A DNA stretch of 64,000 nt from Amoebophrya sp. A120 (taxonomy: Eukaryota > Sar > Dinophyceae > Syndiniales > Amoebophryaceae), in the NCBI GenBank assembly GCA_905178155.1, contig CAJINV010000005.1, forward strand, positions 2,048,054-2,112,053, in the 5' to 3' direction. The notes under the pieces were generated by a model. The model worked only from the letters and a program-made list of their open reading frames with translations. It did not search any database and was not told where the DNA came from. The position numbers and the translations under genes were made by a program. Below are positions 10,884 to 23,200 of the stretch, one piece after another (position 1 is the first letter of the stretch; the number at the start of each line of letters is the position of its first letter).

Positions 10884-13518
10884 TCACCGTCGCACCCCGT
10901 AGGGGTCACAGGCATCGATCAGCGTGTCCCGGCGATTCACCTTCTCCGAGATAGACTTCGTTTTGTTGTGGCTGATGTAGTTGTGGCTACACTGGTCGCC
11001 GGCGGGGTTACAGTAAAACGGCTGTTTGTAAATCTTCTCGATTACCTGCATCTTCCGTTCGCGGTTCGCCCATCTATCAAACAAGAAAAAAACTACTTAG
11101 TAGCACGTCTTCTCCAGGCATTGGAGCAAACAAGGTTAAGGAGACAGCAAAAATACTAAATCCGCAAAAAAAACTGTCATGGAATCTACATATCCCCATA
11201 GAATGCTGCTTAAAGCCTTTTCCATAATTTTTCTGCGTGCAACGTTGATGTGTTCTTGGAATATCGATGTGCTTCAACAGTAGTTTTTTTCTGCTGGATA
11301 CAACCGCTCCAGCGGGGTGAGATCGTAACTTCCCGGACAGCACGACGCCGCGTTCCTGCAAGCAACTTGGAGGTTTAAGACACGGCGCTGCTCGTTGTTG
11401 GTGAAAATCTTCAGAACGCTTTTGCAGCTGCCCTGCTTCTTGTCAGAGTGGTCGTCCTTCTCCCCATTCATGCTGAAGATCTCCTCGATTGATTGTCTCT
11501 TTTCCAGCAACTCCGCCCCATCGCCAACAGCATCACAACTCTTGACCACGCGGCAGCCGGTCATCTTGTTCCTGGTGGAGTTGCAATTGCTCCCCCCGCG
11601 CAGCGCCGGCGGGGACTTCACGTTCAGGATCAGGGCATTTTTCATGGTGCGGACATTTTTCTCGCTGCTCTCGCCGATAAACTCCCTCGAGGTAGTAGCA
11701 GACACGGCGTCGCTGATCTCGTCCGGAACTAGCCGCATGCGGTGCCCGCAGACCACCAAATCGTGGCGGATCGTGTAGAAATATCAAATGCAAAAATGTC
11801 TGGGTCTGGAAGATTGTCATGCTAGTCTGGCATGACTCTGCACTCTGTATTGCGCGGCCACCAAGAGGTCCTCTTGCCTGTCATGCAAAAGCGCAGTTTC
11901 TCATGCGAAATACGCATCACAGAAGCACGAAAAAACTTGTCGTGCTTGGCGGCGCATTACAGAGCACTTATTGTTCACGGACTTGCATCACAAGTTTCCA
12001 GACCCAGACATTTTTGCAATGCATAAGAAATCGCCGTCGGCAATATCAAAATCTTCATCGTCCACTTCATCCTGGTCGGCGTCCCGCCGCGGCGTGACTT
12101 GCACATTCAAAATCTCCGCTTTCTTGATCTGGCAAAAGTCGGAGAGCTTCAACGTGGTTTTGCGGGCGGCGTATGTCGCCCCGTGATGAAATTTGTTCTT
12201 CTTGTTGTTCATGACTTTGTTCTTTCCCGAAAAGACTTTGGAGGTTTTGATGCTGTCGTAGTTCTTCCCGAGACGACGAAAGTTGTTTTGCTTTTCCAGA
12301 AAGTATCCCAGGAAATAAAAAGCTCGTCTTTTACAGTTGTCTATACACACTTCATTTGATGCACCAGATACTTATTCAGGAGCGACTTAACAGACTTTAT
12401 TTCGATTGCACGCCACCAAAAATTTTGTTCCATATCCATTTCCATGGGAGGGATCATTACAAAAGGAAACAAACCAGGAAAAAAAGAGGCTCCACCCGCC
12501 GAGCATTTCGAGCATGACAGCCTTGCTTGTTGTCCTGCGAGATGAACAGCACAATGTGTAATAAATTTCTGTTGTAAAAGACTTTTTTTCTGCGTAGAAA
12601 GCAGGCGTTGTTCAACTCCCAAGCCACGTCCGCAGGACACACCTCGCCTACCAGCTCGTTGTTATTTTCGGAATTTTGACTGTTTTCACCGCGGCTATTG
12701 GCGTCCGGCTGGATCTTCGTGAAACAGGGTTGGAAGGAGATCCGGCCTGCTCCGTCGCTCGACGAGGGTGCTTCGTTTTGTTCCTGCACCTGCGGCAACG
12801 AATCCTCGTGTTGCAGCTGCTCTTGGGTAGAGGTCATATTGTTGCTGACGCCCCCCAAAGCGGGGCTCTGCAGCAGCGGCGTGTTGCTCATCAGGGTCAT
12901 AATTTTCAGCACATTACTGTCCCCGGAAGAAGTTAGACTGTTAATTTCCTGCTGCTCGGGCGAAGCCAGCAACAATTCCTCCAGCTTGTGCGTCGCTCCC
13001 CCGGTCGAGGAGTTCATTTTAGAGGTCTTGTCCAGGTCGTCGGACGCAGAGAGCGGCGCGGAAACACTGGTGGTGCTGCTTTTGTCCTCGTCGACCGCCG
13101 CCGTGGTCGGCGTGACGCTCGACTATCCTCTGTAAAAACGTCCCCGCGGCGGGGGCCCAGTAATCCAGATCTTCATGGGGATTTCGATTTCTGCTAGACA
13201 TCAAACTTCTGATCTGCAGTGCAGTGGCGATTGCCAAGCTTGGCCGCATCAGAAAGCGGCCAGCACTTGGACTTGCCCATGTATCTAGAACCCAGCATGA
13301 CAAACGCCAGAACGATGACTCGCAGTAGAAAGAGCCGCATGAGAAACATTAACACAAACATCCTGAGCATGCGAGCTTGCATGAAAAATCTGGGAAGGTC
13401 GTGTAGACGTTTTTACACAGGATAACGAAGCCTGGTGCTCCTTTCCGGCTCCTCCCGTCGACCCCGGGGGCGAACAGGTCGTAGTTGCGGTCGTATGCAT
13501 TGCAAAAGCATCGCTCAT
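10884..13518 (-). CDS. Unknown protein, five exons
   Basis: The start is an ATG at 13518 (MSDAFAMHTTATTT); the stop is a TGA at 10884-10886. Deduced exons are 13518-13425, 13123 to about 12595, about 12320-12026, 11781-11301 and 11074-10884. Removing the introners at 13124-13424, 11782-12025 and 11075-11300 keeps one frame open; the intron near 12.3-12.6 kb looks GT-AG. The N-terminal 200 residues are Ser/Gln/Asn-rich and probably disordered. The rest is more structured, with the recurring phrases AEILNVQV, ALILNVKS and RVLNLQV, a Cys-rich segment (ACRNAASCCPG) and a conserved-looking tail (QPFYCNPAGDQCSHNY). I do not recognise the family. Confidence 0.7.
11075..11300. mobile_element. Introner, family F
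   Basis: Ends TATCAAACAAGAAAAAAAC and TTTTTTTCTGCTGGATA form a 20-bp inverted repeat. Flanks CCATC/CAACC are a decayed 5-bp duplication. Excision joins ...PLER to LANRERKMQ in frame. Confidence 0.75.
11782..12025. mobile_element. Introner, family A
   Basis: Starts TATCAAATGCAAAAATGTCT and ends CATTTTTGCAATGCATA; both ends carry the CTGGGTCTGGA / TCCAGACCCAG family signature. Perfect 5-bp target duplication AGAAA. Confidence 0.88.
13124..13424. mobile_element. Introner, family C
   Basis: Ends TATCCTCTGTAAAAACGTCC and GACGTTTTTACACAGGATA. The duplication has decayed (TCGAC/ACGAA), but excision joins HQAS to SVTPTTAAVD in frame. Confidence 0.8.
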
Positions 13519-13710
13519 CTAGTGTAGGTAATGGTAATCCTAATCATACATTTATTGCGCAGCATAAAAATAAAGACTGTGCGACAACAGCGCGCAAAAC
13601 GGAATCTGTATAAAATGCTGGTTTGGCTTAGGGGGAACATTTGTGGTCGAGATGAAGGGTTGTATAATCATAATGCCGTCTTGCGATATTAACTAGTACG
13701 AGTATACGAT

Positions 13711-14226
13711 TTATTTTTGCACTGGATAGGCTGTTGCAGGTCCTCCGCCGGTTGTAGTAGTCCTCGTCTTCAACATCTTTTTCCCAGAGGTTCGGCGGAA
13801 AAAGTTCTTGAACGTCCACAATTTCCGGCTTTTTTCTTCCTGGTAGGGCTTCAGGAATTTGGGGATGTCCTGCTCGAACGGCGGGGTCTCGGTCAATTCC
13901 TGCACGAAGCTCCCGATCGACTCGCCAGGCGAAACGTCCAGGGCAGAATGCGGCTGCGTTTTCGGTTTGTTCGGACAGACATGCAGAACAGATTTCTGAT
14001 CTTCCTCTTGACCCGCAAGCCCCTCCTGCTTTTCGAATTCGTGATCGTGGTCGACGTGTTCTTTCTTCAGTGCAGCCGCCTTCCCCCGGTTAGCAGTAGT
14101 TGTGCCTGCGAAATCATTATCCGCTCCAGCACCACCACCGGCCTCCGCAATCGCGGCACGGTGGCGCTTCCAGAAAGCCGAGGCCCGGTCGGCCTGCTTG
14201 GTCTGCGGTTGCGCGGTGGAGAGCAT
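13711..14226 (-). CDS. Small intron-less protein, unknown
   Basis: A single frame of 171 codons starts at an ATG at 14226 and ends just before the gene upstream. The N-terminus is Gln/Ala/Arg-rich (RASAFWKRHRAAIAEAGG). The middle is charged, with an HVDHDHEFEKQEG run. The C-terminal third is basic: FKNFFRRTSGKKMLKTRTTT. There is no signal peptide or membrane segment. The gene has no introner, unlike most of its neighbours, and lies 192 bases from the start of the gene ahead of it on the same strand. The family is not recognised; the predicted properties suit a nucleic-acid- or cytoskeleton-associated protein, but that is a guess. Confidence 0.6.
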   Translation of the reverse strand: MLSTAQPQTKQADRASAFWKRHRAAIAEAGGGAGADNDFAGTTTANRGKAAALKKEHVDHDHEFEKQEGLAGQEEDQKSVLHVCPNKPKTQPHSALDVSPGESIGSFVQELTETPPFEQDIPKFLKPYQEEKSRKLWTFKNFFRRTSGKKMLKTRTTTTGGGPATAYPVQK

Positions 14227-14987
14227 CTTGCCTCTGCTTTTGCTGTTGAAGTACTAAGCTTCCCAACAAGAACTCAGGAAAGAGGTGTCTCGCTACTTAA
14301 AACAAAACAAAGATCCTCGCTCACGATGTGCCAGCACAAATAAAGATGAAATCACGGTTGCAATGCTGAACGATTGAGTCAGCACGTTCTGCTCTTTATT
14401 TGCACTAAGTATTCACCTGCTACTACAGAGTGCTAGCGTAATACCCAGTCGCCATTTTGTTTGCCACGGGGACGAGCCCCCTTTTCTCTCTACTCAAGGA
14501 GCGCCTCTCTTTTGCCAAAGCCGCTTTGGTAGTTTCTCGAGAAAAAAAAAAACGCTTCCGTTTCTTTCATCAATTTGATTTGTTCAGCTCTATCATATTT
14601 CATCCTGTAACTCAAAAGATCAGGATGACTTTACTTCTTCGGGTGTAGTAGACAGTTGTAGAAAAGCACGCTCGTTCACAAAGTCATTTTGCTATTGGTT
14701 AGACACGGCTCCGCCGCCGGACCGATAGAATGTCGTAGCTACAGAGAGTAGCAAGAATGCAAATTCTACTTTTTTACTTTTGCGTCCTTTCACTTTTCGT
14801 GAGCAGAACAGTAATTCTTTACTCTACGACTCGGCCAGCGCCAGCATTTGATGTTGCATTGGCATTTACTGAGCTCCTGCTCGACGTCTGTTCTACTTAG
14901 ACAGGAAAACGACTACCACGCGCGGAGTCTTTCAATGCTGTTGCGACAGACTGCAAAATGATCAAGTACTTACTAGACCATCTTCCT
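14227..14987. other. Intergenic, nothing recognised
   Basis: The interval between the small protein gene and the stop codon of the ComB/PGAM gene holds no supported gene or repeat. Confidence 0.5.
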
Positions 14988-17209
14988 TTAATATCTCAAG
15001 CTGGTCAGCCCGACCGCGTGTACGGTGAGCGCTTTTGCGATCGCTGCGAACCGCTTCTCCCCGGGCGCTCTGCTGTACAACCCGGGATCGTAGTCCATGA
15101 CCGACACCGCCAGCGGGGGGAGCCTCGCGTTCTTGAAACTGTCACTCACGTCAGGAATCTCCTCCACAACGCATTTGACCAGGGACGCGTGCCCGACCAG
15201 CACCACGGCGTCGTATCAACTGCAAAAGTGTCTGGGTCTGGAAGAATGCAGACTTGTCACGCAGGTTTTCCATGACCCATGAGGTCTGGTATGTAGGACA
15301 TAGGATGACAGATTCTGTGAGAGTTCTATCATGCCTATTCTGCATGAGAAACTGCCTCTCGATTAGGTCAAAAGTGACCACCTTTTGGTAATCATGCAAC
15401 ACAGATTTTTGGATGATTCAGATTTAGCATGACAAGTTAGATTCTTCCAGACCCAGACATTTTTGCATTTGATACGTCGCACGCGGAGTCCAAAATGTAG
15501 GACCGCAAAACCAGGTCCAGCACCGTGCCCACGCGATGCCGCCTATGCAATTCGCGAAAATGTCGAAGATTATCGGGGTCTGGAAATTTCTGCTGCTGGT
15601 TGGAAAATCACGGGGACAAGGCCTTCATTTTTGACGGCCAAAAACTTAATATGACAAGTTTTTGACTTATTGCAGTCTGGTGTTCCGCATGACAACACTA
15701 AACTGCGTTTCTGCGTGACAGAAAACTGAGCGCTTTGGGTGAAAACGTGCATGACAGACGGGAGCATCATTCTGGCCGAGCATGACAAACAAGTTGCATC
15801 TTTTCAGACCCGGACTAAAACATTTTCGCCATGCATACCGCACCTGGGCCTGCGACTCGCCGCCGTGGTCGCACCAGGAAGGGTTGGTGCGCCACTTTTC
15901 GATTTGGTTGGGGAAATACTTCTATCTAATGCAAAAATGTCTGCTCTGGGCCCGCTGGAAAGCTGTTGACATTGTCACGCAGCTTCTGCCTCACCGAGAA
16001 GGTCCAGAACGCACAGCATAGCATCACAGGTTTTCTCAACAAGGCCCCCCCAATGTTTATTCCGCATGAAAAACTCAAACTCGCTGTCCGTGTGGCAACA
16101 ATAAAAGAACAACAAAAAAAAGAGGTCGCGCAAAACAGATTTTCGTGTTACTGCCAGCGAGCATCACAAGTTTGCATCCTTCCACAGGACGCAGACATCA
16201 CGTTTGCAGTTGGTAGCTTCTCCACCTCCGCTTCGGTCAACCCCGTCCAATCGCCGACATCCCGAGCGGTAAGCTCGTTCAACACGATGGGCACCTCGTG
16301 AAACTCCGAACAAAACATCGCTGCCACCGCCCGCGCTCGTCTTAACGGGGAAGAAGCAATGACATCCTGCGCAAAAACGTGTACTACTGCTACCCCAGTA
16401 GCAAGATCAAGATGGCATCAATGATTTTTCTGCTACGCAATAAATTGTTCTGCAATCCTGATTAGGGCATCTTCATAAGTAATTTTTACAAACTATCAGC
16501 TTCAGCTTTTGAGAATGAGGCTGCGCATAAGACATCTGGACCTGCACAAGAGCTTCCATGATTCTTAGAACCCAGCAGAATTTCTAATTCTATGTCAGAT
16601 TTGCATGACAGGCCTGAACCGCAATCAGTACGTTTTGGCGCATGGGATAGATGACCACACGCTTGGCCTTGTTCGCCTTGAGCACCTCCGCTAGCTGCAC
16701 CGCCAGCTGCGCACCGGCCGCCAACGTGTTGGGGGACGGCTCCGGGTCCAGCCTCCCGGTGAGCAGGTCGCCGCATCGGAGCGAGACCAGGAACAGCTTC
16801 ACCTTCTTGGGCGGCTTCACGTGGTGCTGCGTGTAGCTGTTTGTCGTCGTCGTGCCGGGACCGGCACTGCTGTATCCTGAGGAAAAACGTCCCCATACCA
16901 GAGTCAAGATGGAGAATCTGCTAGACAAATGGGCCAACTTTGGCTGTTTCGCATGACAAGTTTGTCCTCGTAGTGTGATCCTGAGTAGCTAGCTCAGCAG
17001 CATCACAGATCTAGCGCATCATGCTATTTCTAGCATCACAAATCCCAAAACACGACTAGAAAAAGCTTCTCATGGCGCTTTGCATGAGAAACTTTTTTGG
17101 CATGCAAATTTGCATGGCAACTCTGGGGTGGGGACGTTTTTAGTCAGGATATGCTGCTGCGGATCCACATCACCATGTCCACGGTGCTTGGTTGCTCTTC
17201 CGCACCGGA
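14988..17209 (-). CDS. Exons for PGAM domain 2 (catalytic His replaced)
   Basis: Histidine-phosphatase (phosphoglycerate-mutase) fold, C-terminal domain of the fusion. Spliced motifs in order: LFLVSLRCGDL where active members have RHG; KRVVIASSPLRRARAVAAMF; RDVGDWTGLTEAEVEKYFP; WCDHGGESQAQVR; VVLVGHASLVKC. Everything except the first His is well kept, including the second catalytic His (GHAS) and the GES loop. In active family members the first His is the phospho-acceptor, so this copy is probably not a conventional phosphatase. The SSPLRRA motif exists only after removal of the introner at 16363-16649, which supports the splice model. Stop TAA at 14988-14990. Confidence 0.8.
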
Positions 17210-20200
17210 TATCAGATGCAAATATGTCAAGGTCAGGAAGAGTGCGCGATTTGTCGTGCAGTTTTTCCATGACCCATGAGGTCTGGAATGCAGGACCTAG
17301 CGCGACAGATTCTGTGTGATCTCTATCATGCCTATCCTGCCTGAGAAACTCCCTCCCAACTTGGTCAAAAGGGGACGACTTTTGGTAATCATGCAACACA
17401 GATTTTTGCATGATTCAGAAGTAGCATGAAAAGTTGAATCCTTCCAGACCCAGACATATTTGCAATGCATACCGGATTTGCTGCTGCTCCGAAGCACGTC
17501 GGCGCTGGTTGTCGTGCTGTCCTTGGAGAGTCTCTCCTCCCGTTCTCGCTCCGTGCTCTCTTCCAGACTGCGCAGCCGCTGGTTGCTGTGCACACGGTAG
17601 TTGAGAAACAGGTCCCCCTCCCGCTGGTACAAAGGCAGCACGTCCGCGTAGCGGTCGCGCTCCAGGCAGAACTCCACATCCCGGGTATTGAGAGGAAAAA
17701 TCCCCCCTCCCCATATCGAAAACGAAATTTGTGATGCTGTATTTGAGGTCACAAACCGACTTGTCATGCTAGAAGGCCAAGAGCCGCAGTCGTGGCCTCG
17801 TTTGCAGGCAATTTGTCATGCTTAACAGACTGCGCGACTAAAGCCCGGGGGGGTGCGGGGTCCGAGGGGTGCACTAAGCACTGCCCGGAACACCCGAACA
17901 TGCCCCGCGACTGGCACAGGACCAGCAACACAACTAGAATCGCCGATCTCAGTTTGTCGATCACGACGTAGCTGCGAAGCCGTCCATACGCCTGGCGCCC
18001 CAAGCACAACCCCACCTCCGAGGAAAGGCCTCGACCCAAGAGGAATTGCTGGTGAGCTTGCGGCACGACGAGCTGGGAGCGCCTGTTACTGAGAAGGACG
18101 ATACTTGAAGCTTATCCCCACCGCAACACTGGAACTGGCTGGAGAGCGCCGGAATGCGGGAAACTGACGGATTGTTACACAGAAGAACGTCAGCATATGA
18201 AACGGGAGGATGGTGGTCCAGCAGCACGCGAGACGCAGGTACCGGCGCGGCGCAGTCGGAGGGACGGGTGGCCCTGCAGGAGCGACGTGAGGCACTCGCC
18301 GGGCGGAGGGGCATCGAGCTGTCGGTTTTGCCATAGAACCGCGGAGATGAAAGACAGCTGCGAATTGCCGGTCGTAGGCTGGTGAGGCGGGTTTGGTGGC
18401 GTGGACAGTCCTCCACTACCTACTGATCGGGCGGCTACCGTTAGTGTGCGCGTACACCTTGGAGTTGTGGGCCGCAGCGGTATGTCACGGAGATCGGACC
18501 CAGAGAGACGTGTACGACCCTGGGCATCTCGCGATAGTCGTCGGCACAGTGCGAGCGGGTTGTGAGGCGGACTGATTGAGCGGCACCGCAGCGGACGGCT
18601 TAGAATCTATCTTCATGGCGAGCTGGAGGCTGACGCTGGCTCTGTGCGTATGCTGAGGAAGAAACACGGAGGTGGGCTCTTCGAGACACGTTCAGCTACG
18701 TGGCTGGTAGCACCGAGGCAGGCGTCATAGATAGAAGAGAGATAACTGAGGCGAAAACAACGGGGACTATCTTGCCCTACATCTGCGAGAAGCCATACAT
18801 ACTCGCACTGACATGCATAGTCTACCGACGTTGACTGACAGATCTCAGCCCACTTCCGGCTCTTGGATGCACAGTCCGTGGAAACGGCTTGCTGGCTCAC
18901 CGATTCGTCGCGCGGCTCCGCAGCGCGTTCCGCTGGCTCGAGTCTCCTGCGGCTCCTGACTTAGTGATTTTGTTATTGGAAGAGGACACAGAGAGACTAT
19001 TTCATGAGGCTTCTACTTCGTCATGCGTGGGCTCCATCAACAACACAGGCCCGCGGTCCTCTCTTAGGCCGCAACTATGCGGCAACCACGCCTTCGTCCC
19101 TATTATGTACTTTTAGATGTCATGCAAGGGGCCGGAGCAGAAAACCAAAAAACAGACGCAGAGCAGAACTACGAAGTAAACGAAAGTAAGACGAGAAGTG
19201 ACAGTCGTACGCTTTTAGCATTGCCATAGTCGTGCGATTACAGCCTGCTTTCCGAAAGCCACATGTTTGCCGGCTGGGCCCTAGCAGGCCAGGTACGAAA
19301 AGGACGATGACAGACGACGACGATGATAAAGTTAGTTTTTGCGGTGACGGGCGACAGTAGCTTTCTTTTGACTTTGTTCTAACTTGAAGCTATTTAGTGC
19401 GTCGGCGTCGAGCGCACTTTTGCCGAAGCAGCATGCTATGGCGCCAAAAGCCTATCTTAATGTTGTTGCGGGATTATGCTCGTGCGCGGGGCTCCTTTTC
19501 TCTCAGCTTCGAGCTCATGTCGCTTCTACGTTTCATGCTGTTTCCCACTCTCAGCTGCCTCCTATCATGCTGAAGATGCAAGGCTTCCCCACGCCACCCA
19601 GCACTACAGTCCGCATCTTTTCCCGTGTAGCATGACAAAGCTGATTTGTGACAACAAATCTGCATCACAGATTTCCGCTTTGATATGGGGAGGGGGGATT
19701 TTTCCTTGTGATACCGGGAGAGCCCGATCCTCTGGAGCTCGCGCGCCCCCGGCGTGGCGGAGAACTTCTCGCACAGGTCCCGCCACTGCGCCAGCGCGAC
19801 GCCGGTCCGCATCAAAATGGACGTGGCCGCCACGTCCAGCATGAGCTTCTGCGGTCGCGGGATCTCCGCGAGCAGGGTGCGCAGAATGTACGCAGCACAA
19901 ATCTCGTCGTCGAACGATTCCCGCAGGCCCCGATCCTGCCCGGAGCAGACCAGCAGAATCGACCGCACCCGCCCGCAGTTCGCGATCACGAAGCGCGCGC
20001 ATGCGGACACGTTCAGAAAGGACCCGAGCACCAGAAACTTCGCACGCCGGACCCACGGCAACGCCCGCGTTCCGTTCGTGGTCAGGAACAACCCGACCCG
20101 ATCGGCCCCCGGCCGCCGTTTCGTCGTTTTCTGTTCGCCCGTCGCGGTCTGGTTCGAGAGGAAATCTTCGTGCGCCGGGAGAGTGGATGATGGAATTTTT

Positions 20201-23200
20201 TTCCCATTCCCTGACGCGGGCGAAAGAGAGTAGTTCGCATCTTTCTTGCCTTTCCCAGCACTCCCGGAAGCTGGCGGGAGACAAGCCCCTTCTGGCGCAT
20301 CTTCTGGGCTAGCAAAACTTCGCTCGGAGAACGACGACTGCGCCGAGGATGTTTCCCGGCTGAGTGCCGCGTCGTGTGGCGGCATTTTCAATTCGGGTGT
20401 CGTCGGCCCGACTACACCATTTGTACTTCGTTTCGTGCCGCCGCCCCCGCCGGCGCGCAATTCTACCGCCGACGTTTTTGCGTGGACGGCGGTGGTAATG
20501 TCTCCGGGCAGGTAGCTCAGGGGGGAGTTGTCCCTATCGAACCCGGGCATGAGAGTCCGCTTCTGTTCCCCACCGAGCAAGCAGTCCCCAGGCACGTACT
20601 GCTGGCTCGCGTGCTTAATCTCGGCCACGGACGAAAACAAACGGCAGCTGTTCAGGCCCTCGCCCATCGCGGTGACAACGGTGGAACTCATTCGTAGCAC
20701 GTCAATCAAGATAACCAAGGCGTCCGGCAGGTGGTGCTCCGGCGCGAGTCGGCCGGGGGTCGACACGATGGAGATCAGGGTCGACGCTTCGTTTTGCGCC
20801 GACTTCAGGTAGTTCACTTGCTGGCCCAGCAAACTCGCTGCGCTCTGGTTCAACAGCTGCTGTGACGCTAGCAGCGAAGATGAAGCAGTTGCATTGTGGG
20901 CCGCCCCTGGAGGGGCTGTCGCCGGTCCACCGGTGGCTGGATTTGAAGCAGACGCTGCTGAGCTGGGTGCTTTTGCACCGTCCCGAACAGTTGCTGTGCC
21001 ACTACTCCTATCCTGTGCAAAAGTATCGCATCTATTTTAAGTAGAAATCCTCCTCAGCATGAGAAATGAGCTTTGTAATGCTGAATCAGGTAGGAAACCG
21101 CATCTGTCGCGCATGCTCGCAATTCCTACGAGTACGAGCACAATACTTTTGCAATGCATAACTCCCCACCGGACTGGTGCCTGCGGTTGCGACTGCGGCA
21201 TCGTACTCTTGCTCCCCCCCGGAGCGGAAGACGTCAAAGTCGGGCAAGGGCTGCGCGTCTGGCGCCAACACATCAAAGGGCGCGAGGAGCACCTCCGCGT
21301 TGTGCTTCATGTTCATCGTCGCGGTCGCTGTTTGTCGGTACAAGGCGTTTTCGGGATTGTTTTGCGAGGTGTAATATGCATTGCAACTGCGTCCGCGTCT
21401 GTAAGAATGCTTCGTTATCTTCGTTTCGAGTACTAATGATAAAGCCACCAGAATCTGTGATGCACGAACCGGACCTGCGCCACATAGTGGTCTGTCGTGC
21501 AAATAAAGTGCGACTCCTTCATCTCATGCTATAAAAAATCGACACGAAAATAAGTATTATCCCTCAAGAAATACTTGTCATGCTAAGGTACGTCGTACCA
21601 AAGTGCGTTTCTCGGGGAGCCGCGACTAGCATCACAAGTTCTTTGTCTTTCCAGACCCAGAGAGACACGAACAGAGTTCTTGAATTTTATGCATATGTAG
21701 AAACTGGTATCGGACTCCGGAGTATGCATTGCAAAAGTATCGTACTCGTACAAATGCATTACAAATTTCCTCAGCATGAGAAAGAAAATTTGTAATGCGG
21801 ATTTGTAATGCATGTTTGCAATCACTACGAGTACGATACTTTTGCACAGGATACGGAATGTGGGACCACGACTTCATCAGAGACCGCAGATTATCAGGTG
21901 TAAAAGTGTCTGGGTCTGGAAGAATGCATGTTTGTCATGCTTGTCTGGCATGACTCTATAAATCTGTCATGCACGTTACCCAAGAGCTCCGCTTTTCTGT
22001 GATGCAAGAACGCAGTTTGTCATGCAGAATAGGCAACACCTAGAAGGAGCTCAGAAACTTGTCATGCTGAGCCAGCATTTGTGGCTTCATCATGAGACGC
22101 CACCCGGCATCACAAGTTTCCAGACCCAGACATTTTTACATTTGATACAGATTCCGCTGCGTGCTCCTCCGCGTGTTTCCCGTCAGCGACCCGGTTGGGG
22201 TCTATCATATGTAAAAACGTCCCCACCCCATAGAAGTCAAGTTGGAAAATTAGCAACACAAATCCAGAAGTTTTGGGAGCCAAGCATGACAAGCTGCAGT
22301 CCGTAGTGTAGTGCATGTTAGCAACGACAACCGCATCACAAATCCATCTGCTTTATCCTCTTTACAGCATTACAAATTCCAAAACACGATTGGAAATGCC
22401 TGTCATGGAGATACGCATTTTTACAAATCTTCCTGTAATTGCAAATCTGCAAACAACTCTGGGGTGCGGGCGTTTTTACACAGGATAGGGTCGGGGTCAA
22501 ACTCAGACTCTGGCCCTCGAGGTGAACCGGCGTGCGGGGAGCTACCACCCCGCCCAGGTTTATGATTCCCGAGTCACCGCTCGGTAATTTCGGCAGCAGG
22601 GGGTGGCCGCCGTGTGGTGCTGCCGTTGGTGGAACCTTCGCGCCGGCGCATGCTGTTCCGCCCGAGGCCGCCGAACCATCGCGCCCTCCCGCGAGAGCTG
22701 CGGTCAAAGCACCGGGGGTGGCTGCACTAGTCGCCGCGAGTGCAGCCGGCGCACTCGTCCCAGTCAAGAGGTCTTCTAGGGCGATAGACGACGACTCCTT
22801 ACTGGAGGACCGCAGATTGGACGCCCCGTCCTCAGAAAACTCCTGCAGACACAGCCGGTCCGACTATCCTGTGTCAAAACATCTCCACCTCATACTTCTC
22901 GTCACGCATCAAAACTGCATGCCTAAAAAATTGTGTGTCAAGCGCAGGAGCCGCCCCATCAGAAGCGTTTTCTAATGTTGTTTTGTAATTTGTGACGCTG
23001 GAACAAGGATAAGCTGATCGAAGTTTCATGCGGCTCGCTGCACTAAGTAGCCAAAGAGGACCACGTACAGCACGAGCCCAAACTTGACAGGTGCAAGAAC
23101 AGGCAAAACTTTTTAGTCTGTGTAGCAGTGCCCGCATCGTGACACTCTGGGGAGATCAACATGGGGACATCTTTACACGGGATACTGACTTGGCCTTCGT

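Noticed and set aside
10731-11159. 142-codon plus-strand frame
   Set aside because: It overlaps the last exon of the minus-strand gene, whose frame fits the splice model; the plus-strand translation has no features.
19714-21008. Recent bacterial transfer as the source of ComB
   Set aside because: Known ComB proteins are mainly prokaryotic, but this gene is introner-rich with low-complexity inserts like its neighbours, so any transfer would be old; the window cannot decide it.
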